The position numbers were made by a program, and so were the translations under genes. 64,000 nucleotides of DNA, from positions 124,001-188,000 of the forward strand of contig NZ_BAABMF010000003.1 in assembly GCF_050402865.1 (NCBI RefSeq), written 5' to 3'. Of the stretch, positions 18,307 through 27,977 are shown piece by piece. Under the pieces are notes generated by a model. It was given only the letters and a program-made list of their open reading frames with translations. It made no database searches and was not told where the DNA came from. The stretch's first letter is position 1. Every line of letters begins with the position of its first letter. The DNA is from Clostridium_AF sediminicola (GTDB taxonomy: Bacteria > Bacillota > Clostridia > Clostridiales > Clostridiaceae).

Positions 18307-19368
18307 CTAACTTTTTACATTTTTCTTTATATATACTTCAGCTAAAGGGTATATACAAAAAAATATTAATGCTAACATCTTATATAACTTTAATCTTATA
18401 GATAAAATACACATTGTATAAAAGATTATTTCTAAAAAACTCGGTAGTTTTAATAATACCTTAAGTGTCCTTCTATGAGAAAATAACTTCTTTATAGGTT
18501 CATAATTAGCAAACTCTGTGATTGTCTTATGTATATTCTTTAAAGATATCCCATCTGTATGTATTTTCTTTATTACAGCCCAACAAAATACACGAGCAAC
18601 CAATGGCACAAATAAATCTATATTTTCTTCGTACTTATCCTCAACATTTAGGAAACATTCATAGTCATATATCATATCTAATACCTTTATTGTTATATCT
18701 TCATTTTTGTTGGATGTAGATAAATCATAAATATAGTAGTAATAGACAGGTTCATTTAAAACATAATACTTAGGATTAAATGAAAAAGCTTTTAAATTGA
18801 ACAAGGAATCTTCCATAAATACATTTTTTGCTGAGTCGAACCTTAATTTATGTTTATTTATAAATGAGGTTCTATACAACTTTCCCCATACATAACCAAA
18901 AGAGCTGGATGTCTTAAATAAATTATATCTTCTCTTAAACTCTTTACATCCATATCTATCTATTTCACCAGATGTATAGGAATTCCGTGAAACTTTAATT
19001 TCTTTATCAACCCTAAAGTAATTACCGCTAACAATATCATACCTACCTTTTTCTGCTATAGATATTAATCTTTCTATTGAATCTTCTACTAAAACATCAT
19101 CAGCATCAACAAAACAAATATATTTACCTGATACCAATTCAATACCCTTATTTCTTGCTATGCTTTGTCCATAGTTTTCACTATGTATTACTTTTATTCT
19201 ATCATCTTTTTTCTTGTAATTATCACATATTACAGGACAACTATCTGGTGATCCATCATCTACTAAAATGATTTCTAAATCTTTATACGTCTGCTTTAAT
19301 ATACTATCTAAGCAACGCTGCAAATATTTTTCTGCTTTATATATTGGTATTATAATACTTACCTTCAT
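18307..19368 (-). CDS. Family 2 glycosyltransferase
   Basis: GT-A glycosyltransferase of 353 residues. Motifs: VSIIIPIYKAEKYLQRCLDS, IILVDDGSPDSCP and the metal site CFVDADDVLVED near residue 91. It shares layout with the GT2 at 14588-15580 but differs along its length, so it is probably not a recent duplicate. The C-terminal quarter is hydrophobic and basic, suggesting membrane attachment. It lies between the flippase and PelG genes, inside the exopolysaccharide operon. Specificity unknown. Confidence 0.9.
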   Translation of the reverse strand: MKVSIIIPIYKAEKYLQRCLDSILKQTYKDLEIILVDDGSPDSCPVICDNYKKKDDRIKVIHSENYGQSIARNKGIELVSGKYICFVDADDVLVEDSIERLISIAEKGRYDIVSGNYFRVDKEIKVSRNSYTSGEIDRYGCKEFKRRYNLFKTSSSFGYVWGKLYRTSFINKHKLRFDSAKNVFMEDSLFNLKAFSFNPKYYVLNEPVYYYYIYDLSTSNKNEDITIKVLDMIYDYECFLNVEDKYEENIDLFVPLVARVFCWAVIKKIHTDGISLKNIHKTITEFANYEPIKKLFSHRRTLKVLLKLPSFLEIIFYTMCILSIRLKLYKMLALIFFCIYPLAEVYIKKNVKS

Positions 19369-19436
19369 AGCTTTTCCTTTCTATTTTATTATAACTAAAA
19401 AAATACTTATGGAGTTTATTCAATGGATAATTCATT

Positions 19437-20897
19437 TTATTCACCGCTCTCAGATATCTCTTCTTTTCTGATATACACTCTAGATTCAGGCATTTTTTCT
19501 ACCCTTTTATTAAGAATAGTAGTTCTACAGAAAATATGCTCTTCAAAATGTTTTTCTACATATTGTATTCTAAAGAAACTAAATGTCCAACCTATGAAAG
19601 CTCCGAAAAAAGCTCCTAAACCATATAGAGATTCTGTAAACCTTATTGAAAAAATACTACCTACCAATACAGATATACAAAATACTATACTAGTTAACAT
19701 TGCACCTTTACTATCATTAAAATAAAACATAAAGATTATATTACAATACATTAGAAATATTGTGAAAAATGCACATACTAAAGATGGATATATACTTATT
19801 ACACTACCGCCAAACCCTAAATTGGGCAATATTATAATTGCAATTAGGAATATTATAGCAGTTATTAAAGCCTGTATTGCAACCAAATACCGAATTTGTT
19901 GTATTAGTAGTCTAAACATACTTTTTTTAGTTCTATTAATATCGTTCAGTTTTTTACCAATAACTGCTTCATTATATTTCTGATATTTATCATGGAATTT
20001 TGTTTCAGCCATAACAGTAAATATTATAATTGTTGATATATTTGTAAACATAGCAAGACAAGATGCCATATCATAACTTTGCATACTAACATAACTTTTA
20101 GCAACAATAATATGTGATGGGTGAGTCCAAAAAACAAAGTTATGTATATAGATTCCTAGTATATATAAAAAATTACAAAGACATATGCCTTTATGATTTT
20201 TAAAATAATATAGACACTCCTTATAATTTTTACTATTACTCTTAAAAAACTTTCTCATATAAGAAAATTCTAAAAAAGCAATAATTAAAAATCCTAAAGT
20301 AACTCCATAAAGGATAGATTTTATTGTAGTGAATCCAAATCTATATAACAAATTTGCTGAAATAAAGGCTACTCCCATACCAAAAGCATAGTATAGTGCA
20401 ATTATCTTGTAGTCTTTTGTAGCTGATAAATAGATCATAGAATAAAAAGTTATAATCATAATTACGAAAAAACAGTAAGAAACAAAAGCAAACATTGGAT
20501 CTACTTTTCCTACAAAAATTACCCTTAGGATAAAAGGTACACCAAATAATGATCCTAATAGCGTATTTAAAAAAATACCTGTATAAAAAGATGGTAAAAT
20601 GTCTTCGTATTTTTCTTCATATATCTTATCGGCAATATATCGTGATATTACTCCATTAAATATAGATGTAGTTAGCAGTGAGAAGATAAATACATAAAGA
20701 ATTGTTGATGATAATAATTCCCTTTCAGTATATGATACCGACATTAACCCTAATGTTAAATAAAGTACCACAATTGTAACTATTACCATTATAGTTGGTC
20801 CTACTGTAACAAGACTACTATAGGTAATACCTCCTACAATTCTAGATAAACTTCCTTCTTTGAAGATATTTTTCAATTCATAACCTATCCCTGCCAT
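19437..20897 (-). CDS. pelG: PelG, Pel exopolysaccharide exporter
   Basis: Membrane protein of 486 residues and about 12 hydrophobic segments. The opening AGIGYELKNIFKEGSLSRI is the diagnostic PelG N-terminus, followed by SSLVTVGPTIMVI. PelG is a MOP-superfamily member thought to translocate the Pel polymer and to form the inner-membrane complex with PelD, PelE and PelF. It follows PelF by 16 bp, the normal order. GAGGTG precedes the ATG. The C-terminal tail is longer and charged. Confidence 0.93.
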   Translation of the reverse strand: MAGIGYELKNIFKEGSLSRIVGGITYSSLVTVGPTIMVIVTIVVLYLTLGLMSVSYTERELLSSTILYVFIFSLLTTSIFNGVISRYIADKIYEEKYEDILPSFYTGIFLNTLLGSLFGVPFILRVIFVGKVDPMFAFVSYCFFVIMIITFYSMIYLSATKDYKIIALYYAFGMGVAFISANLLYRFGFTTIKSILYGVTLGFLIIAFLEFSYMRKFFKSNSKNYKECLYYFKNHKGICLCNFLYILGIYIHNFVFWTHPSHIIVAKSYVSMQSYDMASCLAMFTNISTIIIFTVMAETKFHDKYQKYNEAVIGKKLNDINRTKKSMFRLLIQQIRYLVAIQALITAIIFLIAIIILPNLGFGGSVISIYPSLVCAFFTIFLMYCNIIFMFYFNDSKGAMLTSIVFCISVLVGSIFSIRFTESLYGLGAFFGAFIGWTFSFFRIQYVEKHFEEHIFCRTTILNKRVEKMPESRVYIRKEEISESGE

Positions 20898-20913
20898 CTA
20901 TATCACCTCGACT

Positions 20914-22332
20914 TCAAATCATTTTAGTTTTTCTTTTTAATTTATTATAAATTTCATGATATTTTCTAAAAACATCTTCATTTTGATAGTATTTTTTCAC
21001 TCTTCGATATCCATTTAATCCCATATCTAATCTGATATTTTTTTCCTTTGCAAGATAAACCATTGCTTTAGACATTTTTTCTATGTTCATCACAGGTACA
21101 ACAATACCTGCATCTCCAAATTGATCATTTTCTCCATAAATCAATTCTATACAATCCCCTACATTTGTTGATATACAAGGCTTCTTTGCAGAAAATCCTT
21201 CTAATATAACTAAAGGTTGGCCTTCACTTAAACTACTCAATACCATAAAATCCATTTTGCCTAAGTACTCTTTTACATTTACTTTACCAGTAAATACTAT
21301 ATCATCAATACCTAAATCATTTACCAAATGTATACATTCCTTCACATACTTTGGTTTTTCATCTAATGGTCCCATTATCCACAGCTTTAAGTTTGGAACT
21401 TGTTTTTTTGCCAAGTAAAAAGCATTAATCATAGTTTTTACATCCTTAATAGGAGTAACCCTTAAAATAGCCCCAATGTTTATATAATTATCCAGAGTAT
21501 TTTTTTGAGGTAGAACTTCAAAGTCAGATACCCTTACCCCATTTGGGATAACATTGGTTTTGCTTCTTGAACATCCTAAATCAACTTGAAACTCTCTAGC
21601 CCCTTCAAATAATGCTGTTACTTCATCTGCAAAATTATAACAGCAATTTGACATTTTATAAAATTGTTGTATCCATAAATCCTTATAAAGTCCTTTTACC
21701 CAGTTAGCCTTTATAATCTCTTCTTCTCTTTCTCTAGTGTATATACCATGCTCTGATATTAATAGTGGTTTATTATATATAAACTTTGACATACTAGCAA
21801 ATACTCCAGAATACCCTGTAGATAATGAGTGATATAAGTCTGCCTCTATAGGCTTATTTTTTAAAAGCAAAAACAAAGGTACATATATAGACCTCATAGT
21901 CCATAAGAAATCAGTAAATACTTCATTTTCAAAGTTTTGGTTATAATACTCTTTTGTCATCTCTAAAAATTCTTTACTTGTCAATAATTTATCTAAAGAC
22001 ACTGATGAATTTTGAAAAAATTTAAATACACCTTCCCAATTTACTTCATCACCAAAAATTAACTTTTTCAAATCATTGTACTCATCCTTTTTTAGGGTAA
22101 ATCTCTTTTTATCTTTTTTTATATAATCATCATCAAGTAAATAGATCTCATGGATTTCACTTACGTTATCTGGTATTTTGTATTTGAATTCTCTCTTTGA
22201 CTCTCTATCAACAACTAGTGTTTGAATCACAAATTCAATGTCTTTAAAATTTAATAACATCTGTTGCACCCAACTTGAAACCCCACCAGTAATATAAGGA
22301 TATGCGCCCTCTACAATCAAGCATACTTTCAT
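20914..22332 (-). CDS. pelF: PelF, Pel glycosyltransferase (GT4)
   Basis: Cytosolic retaining GT-B glycosyltransferase of about 472 residues that polymerises Pel from UDP-activated hexosamine. The diagnostic opening is CLIVEGAYPYITGGVSSWVQ. The C-terminal nucleotide-binding segment SEGQPLVILEGFSAKKP (near residue 385) has the GT4 E-x7-E pattern. I choose the ATG at 22332, with AGGTGG five bases upstream, over the GTG at 22341. It begins just after the stop of the DUF2194 gene, implying translational coupling. It is followed by pelG. Confidence 0.93.
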   Translation of the reverse strand: MKVCLIVEGAYPYITGGVSSWVQQMLLNFKDIEFVIQTLVVDRESKREFKYKIPDNVSEIHEIYLLDDDYIKKDKKRFTLKKDEYNDLKKLIFGDEVNWEGVFKFFQNSSVSLDKLLTSKEFLEMTKEYYNQNFENEVFTDFLWTMRSIYVPLFLLLKNKPIEADLYHSLSTGYSGVFASMSKFIYNKPLLISEHGIYTREREEEIIKANWVKGLYKDLWIQQFYKMSNCCYNFADEVTALFEGAREFQVDLGCSRSKTNVIPNGVRVSDFEVLPQKNTLDNYINIGAILRVTPIKDVKTMINAFYLAKKQVPNLKLWIMGPLDEKPKYVKECIHLVNDLGIDDIVFTGKVNVKEYLGKMDFMVLSSLSEGQPLVILEGFSAKKPCISTNVGDCIELIYGENDQFGDAGIVVPVMNIEKMSKAMVYLAKEKNIRLDMGLNGYRRVKKYYQNEDVFRKYHEIYNKLKRKTKMI

Positions 22333-22341
22333 ACTTTCCAC

Positions 22342-24072
22342 CTACTTATATCTATCAATTTGGCCTAGATTTATATCCACTTTTTTATTTTTTGCTGTAA
22401 CTAAATATGCTCCTTCTTCTATCTTCTCTATAGTCCCTTCATTTATACTAGTTATAGCTTTATTGGTTCGCAAAATAAAGTAAGCTTCTCCATACCATTC
22501 TTCTAATCTTATTTCAATTTTATTATTAAAGTACTCTATTGAAGGAGAATTAATCTCAAATTTTTTAACTACTTGAGCTGTATCTGAAATATTCCTCTCT
22601 TCTATCATTTGGAATTTTTCTCTATAGGAATCTATAAATTTAATATATTCACGGGATACATTCATCCAATTATCCCTATCATCTTCAGGATATATTATCT
22701 GTTTGAAGTTAAGATTTTGTATTATTGTTCCAAATGCTGTAACACCAGCATAGAATTCTAGTTTTTGAGAGTCAGCATTAGGTACTCCATCTATAGTAAA
22801 AGGAATATATACTGAGCTTTTGTTAAGATATCCGAAACTTTTATTTTTAGATGTCCACGGTCCAAAAACTGATTCTATAAAGCTAAATTTATCTTTGCTT
22901 ATTGCCTCATTTAGAGTCTCAACATCTTCTTCATTTAAGTATAAAGATTCAAAATTTTTACTGAATAAATTATGATATATCTCTATGTCTTTTTCTAAAT
23001 CCCCTGAATATACCATTCCTACTTCTCCGTTTAATTTATAAATATCTTTACCATAATTATTAATTTGATTTGCATTAAACCCATCAATTTTTTTCCTATT
23101 ATCTTTGTTGAAACTATCTGTAAAAAAACCATTAGGTATAAATTTTCTACTCTTATTAATACTCAATATATCTGGGATTAATATATCTTGTTGAAGCTGC
23201 ATGGTATTTCTACTGTATATTTCCTCTATTTCACTAGTGTTCTCATCGCTCACATAAGGAAGGCCCATGTACGTAAAAACTTTTGCATTTACAACAGGAT
23301 AAATATAATCAGGATAAATCTGAGCCATAATGGCTGATAGAATACCGAATCCTGCATTAGTTTCAAAGAATTGTCCATTCACTACATATATCTCGCTTTC
23401 ATCAAAAATATTTCGCCATATTAATGGTGAATCTTTAAAACCAGTAGCATATATTTTAGTTGTAGATAATAGTTCAATATTCGGTGCATCATAGGATAAT
23501 TCCGGGAATTCTAATAATCCACCAAGCATAAAACCTGATAAAAATTTTACCCCTTCTTGATTCTTAAACTTTGTTATATTCTTTATCCCCATGATCTCAT
23601 GTAACTTACTTGTTTCGACAAAATGAGCATCTGGCATTGAAGTAAAGATTATATGTTTATCTTTTTTCAAGTATTCATAAACCATCTCCACATTTCCTAG
23701 ACTACTAAATTCACTTCCATTAATAATTATAATTTCTGCAGAATTCAATTCTTTATCAGTAATATCTTCAAATTTTGTTTTTGAATTGTATCCAATTTTA
23801 GCTTTTTCTAAGCTTTCTTCAACAATTCCAAGACTATTATTTTTATCTTCCCCTGCTACAATTAGACAAGTTTGGTTAAGTTCAACCTTTTTTCCTTCTT
23901 CCAACACAGGTATAGTATTCTTTGCTTCCATATTCAAATTTTCTTTGCTTTTTCTTATATAATAGTTTAAGTTAGTTATTGTCATCATCAGAACAAATAA
24001 TAAAAATATAATTGATGCAATGGCGAAGTAATTTTCATTTTTCACCTCAATATCTCTCTTTTTATTATTCAT
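22342..24072 (-). CDS. DUF2194-like membrane-anchored protein, PelA-like role
   Basis: 576 residues with one N-terminal membrane helix (about 16-37) and a large extracytoplasmic region. From about 65 to 240 it resembles a Rossmann-like, GATase-type domain (CLIVAGEDKNNSLGIVEES, IIINGSEFSSL). The middle and end (from about 280) look like a degenerate deacetylase barrel (YMGLPYVSDENTSEIEE, PEDDRDNWMN). I associate this family with Gram-positive Pel loci, in the place of PelA, which modifies the polymer outside the cell. Catalytic motifs are not clear, so the deacetylase role is inference. It overlaps the upstream GT2 stop by four bases (ATGA). Confidence 0.7.
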   Translation of the reverse strand: MNNKKRDIEVKNENYFAIASIIFLLFVLMMTITNLNYYIRKSKENLNMEAKNTIPVLEEGKKVELNQTCLIVAGEDKNNSLGIVEESLEKAKIGYNSKTKFEDITDKELNSAEIIIINGSEFSSLGNVEMVYEYLKKDKHIIFTSMPDAHFVETSKLHEIMGIKNITKFKNQEGVKFLSGFMLGGLLEFPELSYDAPNIELLSTTKIYATGFKDSPLIWRNIFDESEIYVVNGQFFETNAGFGILSAIMAQIYPDYIYPVVNAKVFTYMGLPYVSDENTSEIEEIYSRNTMQLQQDILIPDILSINKSRKFIPNGFFTDSFNKDNRKKIDGFNANQINNYGKDIYKLNGEVGMVYSGDLEKDIEIYHNLFSKNFESLYLNEEDVETLNEAISKDKFSFIESVFGPWTSKNKSFGYLNKSSVYIPFTIDGVPNADSQKLEFYAGVTAFGTIIQNLNFKQIIYPEDDRDNWMNVSREYIKFIDSYREKFQMIEERNISDTAQVVKKFEINSPSIEYFNNKIEIRLEEWYGEAYFILRTNKAITSINEGTIEKIEEGAYLVTAKNKKVDINLGQIDRYK

Positions 24073-24845
24073 TGCTCTATCTCTCTCTCTTTATTAATAA
24101 CATAAGAATTTTTTCTATTCCTTAAGATAATACTAAGTGTACTTAAAGTAATTAGCACCATATATTTAATAGGTTTTATTATACCTGAATGCATTGCTTC
24201 GCCTGTTTTTCTCTCATACATTACTGCAGGAATTTCTTTAATTTTATACCCCTTCATAATCATTTGGATTATCATATTTATATCTGGATACATATAATCA
24301 AAATTCCCGTAACCTGCATAATACTTAAATGCCCTTCTATTCAACCCTTGTAGCCCTGATGTAGGATCTGTTATATCATTTTTAGTGATGATCTTTATCA
24401 CTAATCTGAACAAAGAAATCGCAAAATATTTTATTTTAGATATCTTAAAGGTAACGCTATCTTTCAAGAACCTTGACCCAATCACAATATCAGGAACTTC
24501 GTAGGAGTTAAGGTCTTTGTCCATAAGACAATCATAGATTGTCTTTATATTACAAATATCATGTTGTCCATCTGCATCTAACTGTATAACATATTTATAT
24601 TCTTCTTTATCAGCATATTTATACCCCACTTGTAAAGCTGAACCATATCCCAAATTACATACTTGATTTATAATATTTACATTAAAGCTTCTTACTACTT
24701 TTTCTGTATTGTCTTTTGAACCATCATTAATAACTAGAATATCAGCAATTTCATTTATCCCAGCTCTATGAATTTTATTTAACACAATCTCAATACTTTC
24801 CTCTTCATTATACGCAGGTATCATAATTAACAATTCTTTTTTCAT
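24069..24845 (-). CDS. DPM1-like family 2 glycosyltransferase
   Basis: About 259 residues matching polyprenyl-phosphate hexose synthases. It opens with LLIMIPAYNEEESIEIVLN, then VINDGSKDNTEKVV, the metal site VIQLDADGQHD (near residue 90), and DPTSGLQGLNRRAF. Such enzymes load a sugar onto undecaprenyl phosphate for use by GT-C enzymes outside the membrane. Its partner is likely the large membrane protein immediately upstream (24861-27035), and DUF2304 proteins often accompany this GT2 type. ATG 24845 has AAGGGTG upstream; the stop overlaps the next start. Confidence 0.88.
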   Translation of the reverse strand: MKKELLIMIPAYNEEESIEIVLNKIHRAGINEIADILVINDGSKDNTEKVVRSFNVNIINQVCNLGYGSALQVGYKYADKEEYKYVIQLDADGQHDICNIKTIYDCLMDKDLNSYEVPDIVIGSRFLKDSVTFKISKIKYFAISLFRLVIKIITKNDITDPTSGLQGLNRRAFKYYAGYGNFDYMYPDINMIIQMIMKGYKIKEIPAVMYERKTGEAMHSGIIKPIKYMVLITLSTLSIILRNRKNSYVINKEREIEQ

Positions 24846-24860
24846 CTTAATCACCCTTAC

Positions 24861-27035
24861 CTATCTATCATCACTATTTGCATTTGCTCCGTAATTTATT
24901 GAAAAATTGTTAAGTGCATACTCGTTTTGTTCAATTCTATATACTAGAAATTCATCATCCTCATAGTAAACACTCATCTCTTTAGGAAAATATTTCTTAT
25001 ATTCTTCAGCCCAATAATATATTTTTGACATAAGGATTCTTCTATCCTCTTTATAATAAGCATTGTCTTTTTTACCCTTTTCAAGAGGTTTTTTTGCATC
25101 CTCGTAAGTAACCATATCTCTATTAACTATTTCTTTATCATTTTGATAGAATATATATCCATACAAATTTATAGGTCTTTTCTCTATATAGATAAACACA
25201 TATTTTGTAGGAATTTTTATTTCTATATCTTCATTCCAGTTCTCTTGTTGCATAATAAAATCACTTAATTCATAGTGATATCCGTTATTCTGTATTACGC
25301 TCGTATCATTTACTGGAGAAACTATTGTCCATTTAAAATCATTATATTTTTCCATAATCTCACAATCAACTAACATTGCACCTTTGGTCTGAAAATAGTA
25401 AAAAGGAAGTAAAGGACGTACAAGCCCAAACTTTACAATAAACAAAAGAAAAACTGGAATTGCAATAAAAGTTACCACTGATCCTATTTTTTTTATTTTA
25501 GCTAATACCCTATATAATATTTCAAATGGTATTGCTATAAATATTGTTGAGAAATAATTTAAAAAAATAGCCACTCTCTTAGGTTCCATCACTGTAGGAA
25601 TATTTAATGGTCTGCACAGCATTAAAAATATCAATAATAATCCAAAAATTCCAAAAGACAACTGATTTAGATTTTCTTCATTGTTGTTTCTTAATGCTAT
25701 AAGAAATATACTGTGAAATATAGTTAAAGCTATTAAAATCAAAAGAGTGTTCATTATCCTAGTATCTAAGAATGCATACTTAGTAATTTCCTTCCTTGCT
25801 TCTCTTTTAAAATTATGCCAATCAGAATAAATATACATTTCTTCTAAATTATAATCTATTATTTCATCAGTGTTTTCATCACTATCTTCGTACTCATTTC
25901 CTTGTATTACACTAACTGCCCAATTCATTGATTGTTCCATTTTATGCCCCATAGCAAGTCCAGTTGCTAGAGGGGCTATAGCTACCACCGCACTTAAAAC
26001 ACCACATAATATTAACTTTATTAATAATTTTCTCTTAATAATTCTGTATAAATACGCAATACCTATGGATACGCATAAAACTAGTGCAATAATCGATATA
26101 TAAAAATGTATACTTATTGTCATTGACAAACACATACCAAATAATATCAAGTTTCTCATTTTTTTATCTTTTAAGTAATCTAATAGAAATATCGCCATAG
26201 GCATTAACAAAATCATTCCATATTCTTGTGGAATAGAGAATTGGTATCGATAAATTGACTCAACAACATAAATATTAGCTAATGAATATACCATTAAAGC
26301 AAGTAGTGCTGCATATTTAGATTCCAATATTTTCCTAAGTCCAAAATATAGCATTGTCATAATCAGTATCATTGATACAATTCCGAAAGAATTTATAACT
26401 CTAACAGCTTTAAATCCAAAAATCACTGAAATTGCAGATATAATATTGTGAAATCCATGTGGGTAAACACCTGATGGAAATATATTACCGCCTATAAGAG
26501 ATTGAATCCAGTACAGATGAACTTCCTCATCAGGAGCTGCCAAACTCACAAAATTGATGCTATTGTAACTATAGTAGTATAAGTTGTAGCACATTATTGA
26601 TAAAAAAATAATCCACTCAAGTTTTTTACTACTGAATAGTTCTTTTCCAAAAGATTTTAAGCTTAATCTGATGTTAACTAATTTTCTTTGTAAAAATAAT
26701 TTTACTCCGTACTCTCCATCCAATAAGTGTTTGATTGTATCTCTGCTTTCTTCATATATCTTTTTAGCATTTTTTTTATCTAAAATAATTCTAATAAAAA
26801 GAGTCATACATAATAAAGTAATTATTAAAACTAACTTATTAAATATATTTAAGTAAGCCAGTATGAAAACAATATTTATTACATAAAAATTTCCTACCAC
26901 TAAATACATTACAAATCTTTTAAATATGTTTTCATCTTTTGCAATAGGCTTTATCATAAAGGACGTAACTAGTATTATTAAAATAAAATAAGCTATAAAA
27001 ACATTAACTAAGTCAATTATACTTTGAATATGCAA
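24861..27035 (-). CDS. Large polytopic membrane protein, GT-C-like
   Basis: 724 residues with roughly 12 membrane segments in the first 530 and a soluble C-terminal domain. The first long external loop holds APDEEVHLYWIQSL with acidic residues followed by YPHGFHN (near residue 165). This resembles the catalytic loop of lipid-phosphosugar-dependent GT-C transferases. No named family is recognised. It lies directly upstream of the DPM1-like GT2, which would supply its lipid-linked donor. The start is a TTG (27035) preceded by GAGGTG. I infer that it decorates the exopolysaccharide or its anchor. Confidence 0.65.
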   Translation of the reverse strand: MHIQSIIDLVNVFIAYFILIILVTSFMIKPIAKDENIFKRFVMYLVVGNFYVINIVFILAYLNIFNKLVLIITLLCMTLFIRIILDKKNAKKIYEESRDTIKHLLDGEYGVKLFLQRKLVNIRLSLKSFGKELFSSKKLEWIIFLSIMCYNLYYYSYNSINFVSLAAPDEEVHLYWIQSLIGGNIFPSGVYPHGFHNIISAISVIFGFKAVRVINSFGIVSMILIMTMLYFGLRKILESKYAALLALMVYSLANIYVVESIYRYQFSIPQEYGMILLMPMAIFLLDYLKDKKMRNLILFGMCLSMTISIHFYISIIALVLCVSIGIAYLYRIIKRKLLIKLILCGVLSAVVAIAPLATGLAMGHKMEQSMNWAVSVIQGNEYEDSDENTDEIIDYNLEEMYIYSDWHNFKREARKEITKYAFLDTRIMNTLLILIALTIFHSIFLIALRNNNEENLNQLSFGIFGLLLIFLMLCRPLNIPTVMEPKRVAIFLNYFSTIFIAIPFEILYRVLAKIKKIGSVVTFIAIPVFLLFIVKFGLVRPLLPFYYFQTKGAMLVDCEIMEKYNDFKWTIVSPVNDTSVIQNNGYHYELSDFIMQQENWNEDIEIKIPTKYVFIYIEKRPINLYGYIFYQNDKEIVNRDMVTYEDAKKPLEKGKKDNAYYKEDRRILMSKIYYWAEEYKKYFPKEMSVYYEDDEFLVYRIEQNEYALNNFSINYGANANSDDR

Positions 27036-27050
27036 TAGGACACCTCTTTC

Positions 27051-27977
27051 CTAATGACTAAAAAAACGTACCATTTCAAACATTTCATGATCTAAATGCA
27101 CATCAGATTTTTTCAATTTTTCCAATAGTAATAAAAATTTATTTCTATTCTCTGTGGTGTAATAATATCTTAATCCAGCTTTGTAACTTGCTAATTCATC
27201 TTCATTGTTAACAAGTGCTTTTTCAACCCAAACTTCAGCTTTTTTCTCATCACGCACTTGAAGCAAAATACAAACTAATTTATTATATAATTCTCCCGAA
27301 ACTTCAGATGGTAAGTGTTTTTCCATTGTTAATACCAATTTTTCAAATAAACTACAATAAATCCTTTGCTCTGCTGATGATAATATATTTTGTGATAAAA
27401 AGTTATCTAGAAAATCTATATATTTATTGCATAGTTCACTATTTTCCATATCCTTATAGTAGTTATCTCTTAATTCTTTTTCATTTATCTTGAATTCATT
27501 AATAATATCAGAAATTGCTGATGCTGCATAATGGGATACTTCACTATCTCTGTGTTCTAAAGCTTTCAATAATGCTTTTTCAGAGCCACTACTATCTTCC
27601 CTTACTACATCAAGAAGTAATTTTCTTACACTATTTTTATCAGAAACTATTAAAGCATCTTCAAGCGCAACTTTGTTTAATGCACTTTCCATATTCGCTT
27701 TTGATATTACTTTTATTTTTTCCTTACTAAAACTTAATTCTTTTAAGTTAATTTTACTTTTTTTTCTTTTAAAGTATATTTCATATACAATCCATGAAAA
27801 GAATAAATATAAAGGCCCTACTAATGGACATATGATGATAAAAAGACTCATCATGATTCCACCAGGTAAATCTTTTATCATCCATTTAAAAAACAAATAT
27901 ACAAGTGCAATAATAAAATTAATCAACAAAATATAAATAATTATATCAATTTTATCTATTGGGTAATTGTCCAACAT
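27051..27977 (-). CDS. pelE: PelE-like protein
   Basis: About 308 residues: two N-terminal membrane helices (about 12-28 and 37-63), a basic linker, then an all-alpha repeat region. Its early part recalls HEAT repeats (ALLKALEHRDSEVSHYAASA), and the end recalls TPR (KAEVWVEKALVNNEDELAS). PelE is the tandem-repeat scaffold joining PelD and PelF at the membrane, and this gene sits just after pelD. It overlaps the pelD end by 26 bp from the ATG at 27977, with weak GGTGG upstream; a GTG at 27989 is the alternative. Confidence 0.82.
   Translation of the reverse strand: MLDNYPIDKIDIIIYILLINFIIALVYLFFKWMIKDLPGGIMMSLFIIICPLVGPLYLFFSWIVYEIYFKRKKSKINLKELSFSKEKIKVISKANMESALNKVALEDALIVSDKNSVRKLLLDVVREDSSGSEKALLKALEHRDSEVSHYAASAISDIINEFKINEKELRDNYYKDMENSELCNKYIDFLDNFLSQNILSSAEQRIYCSLFEKLVLTMEKHLPSEVSGELYNKLVCILLQVRDEKKAEVWVEKALVNNEDELASYKAGLRYYYTTENRNKFLLLLEKLKKSDVHLDHEMFEMVRFFSH

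Noticed and set aside
24066..24084. CT-dinucleotide run as a slippage switch
   Set aside because: Only about five units and located inside a translationally coupled gene end; no alternative frame is implied.
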